A stretch of 64,000 nucleotides of DNA from Wyeomyia smithii (lineage: Eukaryota > Arthropoda > Insecta > Diptera > Culicidae), in contig NC_073696.1 in assembly GCF_029784165.1 (NCBI RefSeq), positions 259,824,494 through 259,888,493 of the forward strand, read 5' to 3'. A program made the position numbers and the translations under genes. Under the pieces are notes generated by a model. That model made no database searches. It was not told the origin of the DNA and saw nothing but the letters and a program-made list of their open reading frames with translations. Shown one piece after another: positions 55,786 to 64,000 of this stretch (position 1 is the stretch's first letter; each line of letters starts with the position of its first letter).

Positions 55786-56207
55786 GCTGCTACTAAGGAA
55801 GGACGACTGCTGTTGTCGCTGTCTAAAACTATTATGAGCGGCTTCGGCTGAAACAGGCTCTTATATAGGCCAAACAGTATGTTTCAATTCCAAGGTATAT
55901 GATTCTGTCGACCGTGCTTGGGAAGCAATCATACAACGACCAATCAGAGGTCGAATTTTTCGTTTTGACAAGGCTTGACTATTTTCAATAGTACAATAAT
56001 GTGAATAATAAAATTACAATTATTTCCCTTTGGGAAGAATCTTAGAAGATTTTCCAATCTATTGCTGCAAGAACGAAGGAAATCCATCGAATACTAACCG
56101 ATTTATTAGCATTTGAAATTGGACATATTTTTCACTTTTTTCGGTTTTAGATTTTCATTTCACATCCCTATGTAGCCGAACTTCCTGAGAGAAGTATTCT
56201 ACTTCAA
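55786..56207 (-). promoter_or_regulatory. TATA/CCAAT promoter-like repeat, copy B (uninterrupted)
   Basis: On the minus strand: CTGATTGGTCG (55937-55947), TATATAAGAGCC (55856-55867), then a GCAGTCGTCCTTCC leader with GTAGCAGCAC. Near-identical to 45085-46189 minus its MITE. The right end is cut at about 56207 by the I-clade LINE. Between this TATA and the stem-loop at 55633 there is no recognisable coding sequence. Confidence 0.5.
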
Positions 56208-56208
56208 A

Positions 56209-59200
56209 AGTGCTATTCTTTCTATCGTATTAACCTCCCCTCGATTCCAGGCATCGAAGTTGTCGCATGTCAAATGACAATACAAGGTAAAGAGCTTTGT
56301 ATTGCCTCAATATATATTCCTCCCAGAGCACAGGTTGGGCAACGGTTGCTCTTTGATTTGATAGAGCTTCTTCCCTCGCCACGTTTGATTTTGGGAGACT
56401 TCAACCCTCATGGTGTGGCTTGGGGTTCCCCTTACAATGATAACCGCTCCTCTTTAATCTACAACCTTTGCGATGACTTCGACATGACTATTTTGAACAA
56501 CGGTGAAATGACACGAATCCCGAAACCTCCAGCGCGCCCAAGCGCTTTGGATCTATCCTTATGTTCGACGTCGCTACGGTTGGCTTGCACATGGAAGGTA
56601 ATCCTCGATCCTCACGGTAGCGACCATTTGCCTATTCTTATTTCAATTACTAACGGGTCAACTCGCATGCGACCAATTGACATTCCGTATGACCTCACAC
56701 GGAATGTCGATTGGAAGTTATACGAGGATATGATTTCAAAAGCGGTCGAGTCGATTCAACATCATCCACCACTTGAAGAATACAACCTCCTCGCGGGTTT
56801 GATTCTCGACGCCGCGTTGCAAGTCCAAACGAAGAAATATCCCGGCGTAACGATCAAAGAACGGCCTCCCACTCCGTGGTGGGACCAAGAGTGCTCCGAT
56901 GTCTACACGCAAAGATCCGACGCGTTTTTGGCCTTCCATAAGGGAGGTATACCTGGCGACTATATACGGTATTCGGAGCTTGATACTAAGCTTTAAAGCT
57001 TGGCTAAGGCAAAGAAACGCGGATATTGGCGTCGGCTCGTGAACGAGACGTCGAGGGAGACATCGATGAGCACTCTTTGGAACACAGCCCGAAGAATGCG
57101 GAATCGCGTAACGGTTAACGAAAGCGAGGAGTCTTCAAGTCGGTGGATATTTGATTTTGCCAGGAAAGTAAAAAAAAATTTTGTTCGCGATGCGTCTCCG
57201 TGCCACGACGCGATAGAATCACCTTTCACGATGGCAGAATTTTCAGTTGCCCTCCTGTCCTGTAACAATAACGCGCCTGGGTTAAATAGAATCAAATTCA
57301 ACTTGTTGAAGAATCTACCCGGCAATGCCAAGAGGCACTTGTTGAACTTGTTCAATAAGTTCCTGGAGCAAAACATTGTACCGCAGGATTGGAGGCAAGT
57401 GAAGGTGATAACCATCCAAAAACCAGGGAAGCCAGCTTCTGATCACAACTCTTATAGGCCGATTGCAATGCTATCCTGTATCCGGAAATTGATGGAAAAA
57501 ATGATACTCCGTCGTTTAGACCATTGGGTCGAATCAAATGGTCTACTATCAGATACTCAATTTGGCTTCCGCCGTGCCAAAGGGACGAATGATTGTCTTG
57601 CGTTGCTTTCAACAGATATTCAGCTGGCGTATGCTCGCAAAGAACAAATGGCGTCTGCGTTCTTGGACATTAAGGGGGCTTTTGATTCCGTTTCTATTGA
57701 CATTCTTTCGGGTAAACTTCACCGACAAGGATTTTCGCCAATTTTGAACAATTTTTTGCACAATTTGTTGTCCGAAAAGCACATGCATTTTACGCACAGC
57801 GAATTGGGAACTTTTCGAATTAGCTACATGGGTCTTCCCCAGGGCTCATGTTTAAGCCCCCTTCTTTACAATTTTCATGTAAATGACATCCACGAATGTC
57901 TGGCAAATTCATGCACGATAAGACAACTTGCAGACGACAGCGTGGTCACTGTTACAGGAGCCAAAGATGCCGATTTGCAAGGACCATTGCAAGATACCTT
58001 GGACAATTTGTCTGCTTGGGCTTTACAGCTAGGTATCGAATTCTCTCCGGAGAAGACTGAGATAGTAGTTTTTTCTAGGAAGCATGAACCTGCTCAGCTT
58101 TAAACACAATTAATGGGTAAAACGATTTCTCAGGTTTTGGTACACAAATATCTTGGTGTCTGGTTCGACTCTAAAGGCACCTGGGGTTGTCACGTTAGGT
58201 ATCTGATGAAAAAATGTCAACAAAGAGTGAATTTTCTTCGTACAATAACCGGACAATGGTGGGGAGCCCATCCAGGAGACCTTATAAGGCTTTACCAAAC
58301 AACGAAATTGTCTGTGATTGAGTACGGGTGCTCTGCTTCCGCTCCGCAGCAAACACACATTTGATCAAACTGGAGCGAATACAATATCGTTGTTTGCGTA
58401 TCGCCTTGGGTTGCATGCAATCGACCCATACGATGAGTTTGGAGGTCTTAGCTGGAGTTCTACCATTGAAAAACCGCTTCTGGAGCCTGTCTTCTCGTAT
58501 TCTTATCAAATGTGAGGTTTTGAACCGTCCTGTGATTGAAAATTTTGAGAGGTTAATCGAACTTAATTCTCAAACCCGTTTTATGACATTGTATTTCAAT
58601 CACATGTCCCAAAATATTAACCCTTCTTTGAATATTCCACTTCGTGTCAACTTATCAAATACTTCTGATTTTACTGTGTTTTTCGATACATCCATGATAG
58701 AAGAAACTCGTGGAATCCTGGATCATTTACGCGTGCAGCAGATCCCCAAAAATTTTTCCAATAAATATCGAAACATCAACTGCGACAATATGTACTACAC
58801 TGACGGATCACTTCTTGATGGGTCCACTGGCTTCAGTATCTTCAATAACAATTTAACCGTCTCCCATAAGCTCGATAATCCTGCTTCTGTTTACGTCGCA
58901 GAATTAGCTGCAATTCAGTACACCCTAGGGATTATCGAAAAAATGCCCAAAGACCATTATTTCATCTTTACGGACAGTCTCAGTTCCATTGAGGCTCTCC
59001 GATCGATGAAAGATGTTAAGCACTCTCCGTACTTCCTGGGGAAAATACGGGAACATCTGAGTGCTTTATCCGAAAAATCTACTCAGATTACCTTAGCGTG
59101 GGTCCCTTCTCACTGCTCGATACCGGGTAATGAGAAAGCGGACTCTTTGGCTAAGGTGGGCGCAACAAACGGTGATATTTATGAAAGACCAATTGCTTTT

Positions 59201-59582
59201 AATGAATTTTTCGCACTTGTACGTCAGAAAACGATCATCAGTTGGCAAAATTCTTGGACCAGGGGGAAGCTGGGAAGGTGGTTACATTCCATAATCCCGG
59301 ATGTCCCGGCTTATGTCCAATCACTATAGATTTGACGCGCATCTCCGTCGTGTTGGGCTCGGGGAAAGTGGTATCTGTGCCTGTGGTGAAGGTTATCACG
59401 ACATAGAGCACGTTGTTTGGTCATGCCCTGTACACCGTGACGCCAGGTCTAAATTAATAGCTTCCCTGCAGGCCGAAGGTAGGCAGTCGGCTGTTCCTGT
59501 TCGTGATGTCTTGGCGAGCCGTGACCTATCCTACATGTCCCTTATATACGTTTTCCTGAAATCCATCCACGCCCCAGTCTAG
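56209..59582 (+). pseudogene. I-clade non-LTR retrotransposon, 5'-truncated ORF2
   Basis: The endonuclease C-terminal half comes first: GDFNPHGVAWGS near 56395 and DPHGSDHLPILI near 56610. A stop follows at 56994. RT: SYRPIAMLSCIRKLMEKMIL, FGFRRAKGTNDCLALL, FLDIKGAFDSVS, GLPQGSCLSPLLYNFHVNDI and the LADDS catalytic box near 57930. Then a stop at about 58101 and a frameshift near 58330. RNase H has YTDGS, ELAAIQ, FTDSLSSIEA and WVPSHCSIPGNEKADSLAK, so its catalytic residues are intact. A small deletion near 59300 changes frame before the zinc-knuckle-like CACGEGYHDIEHVVWSC. ORF1 and the endonuclease N-terminus are missing. RT plus RNase H places it in the I group. Its 3' flank runs to about 59925. 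Few lesions suggest a fairly young copy. Confidence 0.88.
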
Positions 59583-59927
59583 TCCCATTCCTTTCCATCC
59601 ACATTCAACAAAACGGCAAAAACACGTCATAGACCTCGATTTTGGAATCAGCAACTTAACCCCACACGAATCCGCTAGGACCTGAGAACCTGAGGCCTTT
59701 CGCGATATCTTGGCTTGAACAACAGCGAACAACAACAACGAACCATAACCAGCAACTGAACCCCGCACAATACTTCCAGGACCCGAGGATTACATGCCCC
59801 TATCCCAGCTCATGACATCGTGGCTTAGCAGAACAAATCCGTACATGCTGCATATCCATGGCCATTCGACGATCATCAGACGACCATTCAACTACAAAAC
59901 ATTGATTGAAAAATATATGCTAGTTTA

Positions 59928-60123
59928 AAGCCTGTAGTACACTCTTTGTCTAATGGTCAAATATTTGACCTTCTGACATAATGGTCAAATTTATTCGACA
60001 TCATGGTTGTTGTTTGCCCCATGTTAAAATTGGAGAGTGACAAATAATTATCTTTGACCAAATTTTTATCTGTCAAAAAGTGACAAATATTTGACGCTCG
60101 GTCAAAGAGTGTACTACAGGCTT
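59928..60123. mobile_element. MITE with perfect 21-bp TIRs
   Basis: AAGCCTGTAGTACACTCTTT (59928-59948) and its reverse complement (60103-60123) are perfect inverted repeats. TTAA-like sequence lies at both edges. The interior has TTTGACC/GGTCAAA motifs in both orientations. It lies immediately after the LINE. Confidence 0.85.
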
Positions 60124-61896
60124 AAGATAGACTTAATTTCAGCTCGTAGTCGGCAGCGAGGATAAAAAATTTGCTTAAAGATTTTAAGTCATCAGATATA
60201 ATTGGCGCCGTTAAACATTAAATTGTATTTTGCCGTGTCAAATAAACGATAGGTGAAGAAAAAAAAAAATGTTGCTCTGAAGTAACAAAAAGTTTCCGGT
60301 TCGTGTTGGGTGTAGAATATCTCCATAGAAATGAAACATTTCAACCAATTTTTTCAGGAAACAGCCTCGACAGGAAAATGATGATATGGGAGTTCCTGTG
60401 GTCGAGATAGCGTTCAGAGGCCGGTAATCGACCCAAGACGCCATTTTGAAAACAGCCGGAAATGACTAAATATCATCCGATATGTTTTTCCGTAATCGGG
60501 ATGATGCACGAAAGCCAAATACCGACCCCAGATACCATTTTTAATCTTTTCGGGGCCACCGTATTTTTACAGAGAGTTTTTTTATCAGTGTTGGATAAAA
60601 GTTATTGACACAAGGATCATATGAAGTAAGGGTCCACCCGCGAAAAATACTCAGATTGCAAAGCCAAATACGTGTGCAAAGTTTCGTGCAAACTAAAATA
60701 GGTCGATTTAATTAGAAAATACATATAAAAAAAAAGTTAAGTTATCCGCCAGTCACAGTGAAAACGTAATCGTTCGATTTTAATCATTCCAAATTTTCAG
60801 AAAAGTTATAACTCTGAGTATTGTTGGGTGAGGCCTAATTTGGTAAATTCGGTTTGTGTACTATGCATTACGCGACTAGTGATGGATGGGAAAATACCAC
60901 CCCGAATGAAACCGGCTCCGGAAAGTCTGTTATTGGATCAATTTTGGTGTTTCATTTTGAAAACACTTGATGATTGATTTTTATTTTCCCTTCACCTAAG
61001 TAACTGTGAAGATCGTTTGGTGGGATTTTTAGCAAGTTTGATTGCGTGACCATGAACGATGCGTGTGAAATATGTTAACAGAGTATGAGAGCTCATTATA
61101 AGGATGATAATTATTCCTTACTTTTAGACTTGAAGGTCTTTTTTCGGATGCTCATTGATTGCTCTTTTAGACTATTTATAGCTAATTGCAGTGTTTTCAC
61201 TATGGTAATCTGCTTTTCTGGTCTTTTGGAGTACTTTTAGGGCGATTTTGACTAAGTAAGATTTCATTTTTTACCCTTCGAAATGATTTTTAGCGAAAAT
61301 CAGTATAGCGTGCTAATTTTGTTTGCCATTTCTAGTTTTCAAGATACTTTTATCTGTATTAATTTTTTGTTTTATTCTTGGCTTTGCTATTATCGGTTAT
61401 TTTTGTAAGTTTAGGATAATTTTTTTCACTTTTCTGATGTTTATAAACATTTTTCGAGTAAATTTACCTTAACTTTTAATCAAGTTAGCCATAACACTAT
61501 ACTGCCAAAATTTTACACCAACTCTAAATGTAGAAAACGTCGATTGAAATTTTCACAGTTTTTCAGTTATTACTTTCTCTCTATTCTATAATCTTAAATA
61601 TGTAATGTTTTCTGTTAAGTTTCAGAAGAAAATTCCGAAAATTTTCTAGGCACTGATTAAACTCAGGAAAAAGAAATATTTAATATCGTCAGATTCGTGA
61701 AATTATCGTCTGGGGACGTCATAGAGGAGTAATCTTTTGCAGGAAGGTGCTTTGCATTACGAAGAACCATTATGCGAAAAATTAACGATCTCAGACCTCA
61801 TTTACCCCCCTGACAATAGTAAGTAAAACCTGACGATAATAGAGCTGATATCCTATATACATCGTTTCTAATCTTAAATTGATGTTGAGATTTTTT
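60124..61896. other. No gene recognised (CCP6 intron)
   Basis: 60240-60600 resembles a dispersed non-coding repeat. 61080-61700 is T-rich. No coding similarity. Confidence 0.4.
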
Positions 61897-61901
61897 CTTA
61901 C

Positions 61902-61967
61902 CTGGAGGTCGAATGATAATCCGACTCACGTTTCCAAGTCCTCCTTCCTCATCACTGTCCTCGCTAT
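61902..61967 (-). CDS. AGBL4: CCP6 upstream exon, 19.3 kb from the next exon
   Basis: A 66-bp segment bounded by a CAG acceptor (61968-61970) and a GTAAG donor (61897-61901). It encodes SEDSDEEGGLGNVSRIIIRP and ends one base into a codon. The exon at 42607 supplies the other two bases, giving G-HSGKAKRGHLCFD. Human AGBL4 has the same order: an acidic N-terminus, GGNVSKYIVLP, then GYCGQPKKGHLIFD. The phase and similarity make this the preceding exon. The initiator exon was not found in the window or is too short to recognise. Confidence 0.85.
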
Positions 61968-61970
61968 CTG

Positions 61971-63815
61971 AAATTGACGCAGATTTTCATCAAAAACGAT
62001 TACTGGTGTGAAATGCTTGAATTCACTAATTTAGTTATGTCACATCTTGAACAACCTTCTTCCGCCCTCTCATACATGCTCGTATGCTTCAACGGATCAC
62101 ATGCTTCCGAGAACATTTTGCTATCGTTTCACAGAGAATTTGCTATGCAACCAACTTTTCGAAGTTATTCCTTTTAGAACCAAGCACTTAAATCCGCTTA
62201 GCGGAATTATTCTGGTAACTAAAAACAACATCTACTCTTCAGGCAGATGGTTTAATCCCGGCCACAGTCTAACGGCAAGTAACCGCAGCCAGTGTGTTTC
62301 CTAGCCCAGGGAACCCTGAAATTCCAACCGCTAAACGATTTCATGCATGTACCTATACCTTAAAGTGTGTGTTCTTTTCGAATGGATAAGCTGTCTAGAA
62401 AGGTGAATTCAATTGCGGCTATATGTGGATCTGACGAACATCGCTCCAGATCATGGGAAAGGCGGCGCGTTGGATTCTCGCTGAAGAGAAGCCCTGTATC
62501 CGGTACATAACGTCATAACGTCTATAAGGTGCAGTATACAGCCAGTGAAGTGCTTCTTGCCGGAAAGGAGGCGGAAATTCAATGAGTACAGGAGTGCGAA
62601 CTTCCCAGAGCAGTTACTTCTGCTCCTGCTGCACCTCCTACAGTACTTTTCACACGGGTCACACATGCAACATGGTTGAAAGATGGCGGATTGAGTAGAA
62701 ATGTAGAATGCAAATAGGGACGTCTACTTGTGATGGATATATGCGAGCAGGAAAAGGCTTTCCATTTATGGCATACGTTTTGTTTCCGGTCATAGAAATA
62801 CGTTGCATGCGTTGTTTTTTTTTAACGATTTTACCAATCGTTGTTGCATTTGAAACTAGGGTACAGAATATAAATGCCAGTGAGACAAAATTCATTTTTG
62901 ACTATTTTTAAATATTGCAGGAGTAATTTTGATTACTTAACTTTTACTAGTGTTCCATGAATTCACCGATTACCCTATTGCTCACGAAACGGATAATTAT
63001 ACCCGTAATTTACGGCAGCTCTTGTGTTCGGGAGTGGTTAACCTGCTGGTGGTATTTGCCCACTAACCAACCAATGTTTGTGCTATTGTGTTATGTACTG
63101 GAAATTCAACAAACTGCAAAGTAGGTGGAAGGTGTAGCGTATCTTTAAAGTTGATTGGAATTAAAACGCCTCTGCATTATGCCCCTATGTGGAGGGGTGG
63201 CAAGTTGTTGATACAAATTAATTGAAAACTTTACAATACCACACCCGATGGATACGAAAACTAGAGCACCATAATCATCGTTACGATCAGTTTTGTGTTC
63301 ATGGTTTTGCGGTGCAACATTACGAAACTTGACTCTTGTCAGTTTAGCATCATTGCGAAATGGAATTTATTTTGACCTCGTGCAGGATATGAAAAAGACA
63401 GCATCGTTTTACTCATGTTACAGTATTGATGCTATCGACTTTTGTGACATTTTTGACATTGTTGGCATTTCTGACATTGTTCATGTTTGTCATACTTTGA
63501 CACTTTTGTCGATTTCAACAATTTTGACATTTTAAATTTGACATGTTAGATACTGTTAGACAATTTAGACATTATGCATTGAATGGTATAGTGTGCGTTG
63601 TAATGTATACATAAAAATTAATAAAAAGAAAACATTAAGCGGTTCAAAGAAACTGAACATGCAAAAGCCCCATCAAAAGTAAGACATCAATCTCGCAATA
63701 AACCTGTCCCCGTGGATGATATTTAAATTAGCGTAACAGTTGTTATTTAAGCAGAGTGCCTTTCCTGTTGGTTCTTCTGTGGCTGTCCGGTCTCAATCAA
63801 AGGTTACCCTCAACC
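61971..63815. other. No gene recognised between CCP6 exon and right-end gene
   Basis: A TTTTGACATT-type tandem stretch is at about 63441-63545. No further CCP6 exon was recognised. Confidence 0.4.
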
Positions 63816-63957
63816 ATGAGCCCATCCATCAATGTTGCGTGCATTCTACTTTCGCTCGGCTTTACCGCGAATGCATTGATAAATCCACAGCTGGCGCAGG
63901 AGTTTTTCACACAGCGATCCCTGAAATCGATTACCGTGTTCCACTATGCAGATGATG
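63816..63957 (+). CDS. First exon of a secreted/membrane protein, possibly an ionotropic receptor
   Basis: ATG 63816 opens MSPSINVACILLSLGFTANA, a typical signal peptide, followed by LINPQLAQEFFTQRSLKSIT and VFHYADDG. It ends at a donor-like GTAAAG (63958), with an alternative GTTAGT at 63965. A short N-terminal exon with a signal peptide and a strand-forming IxVFxY segment fits the amino-terminal domain of insect ionotropic receptors (IR75-type especially), but the exon is too short for a firm call. The frame is open upstream to 63756 without an ATG. The gene continues beyond the window. It is divergent from CCP6. Confidence 0.45.
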
Positions 63958-64000
63958 GTAAAGGTTAGTGAACTTTTTAACCTTGGACTTGAACGGTACA

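Larger units (their letters stand above)
42608..61901 (-). other. Large CCP6 intron, about 19.3 kb, repeat-filled
   Basis: Inferred from the exon pair at 42607 and 61902. It contains the repeats, MITEs, LINE fragments and possible small gene listed separately. 42690-43400 is low-complexity AT-rich with pyrimidine tracts (42900-43030) and no ORF of note. Confidence 0.8.

Overview
The window looks like nuclear DNA of a culicine mosquito (Aedes-like). The protein-coding genes have short introns (mostly 50-67 nt), and their products match conserved animal families. The surrounding DNA is AT-rich and dense with mosquito-type transposable-element relics: Tc1/mariner of ITmD37E type, zinc-finger hAT, pogo/Tigger, I-clade and Jockey-clade LINEs, gypsy gag, tRNA-like SINEs and many MITEs. 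The species assignment is inference; no rRNA or mitochondrial marker is present.

Layout. 0.4-4.3 kb: two decayed Tc1/mariner transposases. One is split by a 2.5-kb fold-back element that itself carries a MITE. 4.3-11 kb: no recognisable gene; small palindromes and direct repeats. 11-21.3 kb: a second ITm-type transposase relic with an internal deletion, and three hAT copies, two with intact 8-bp target-site duplications (TSDs). One hAT contains a gypsy gag fragment and another MITE. 21.3-37 kb: MITEs, a pogo-type transposase N-terminus, one unassigned ORF, a SINE, and a Jockey-clade RT fragment interrupted by a hAT MITE.

37.1-42.6 kb is a compact housekeeping island: RTRAF-like (+), converging on DMAC1-like (-); then CYB5RL-like (+), converging on a cytosolic carboxypeptidase of the CCP6/AGBL4 type (-). 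The CCP6 gene has a further 5' exon at 61902-61967, in matching phase. The whole 42.6-61.9 kb stretch is therefore one intron of about 19.3 kb, filled with repeats: two diverged copies of a promoter-like segment (one with a MITE insertion, the other the empty site), hairpin/tandem repeats, a small SAM-like ORF, several TIR elements and a 3.4-kb I-clade LINE.

At the right edge (63816) there is a probable first exon of a secreted or membrane protein, possibly an ionotropic receptor.

The functional genes act in separate pathways: RNA ligase/transcription cofactor, mitochondrial complex I assembly, an FAD/NADH oxidoreductase, and tubulin-type deglutamylation. They share compact, converging 3' ends rather than a common function. 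The most distinctive features are the depth of TE nesting, a series of MITEs built from short internal repeats, and repeated TATA/CCAAT modules that lack a coding sequence.
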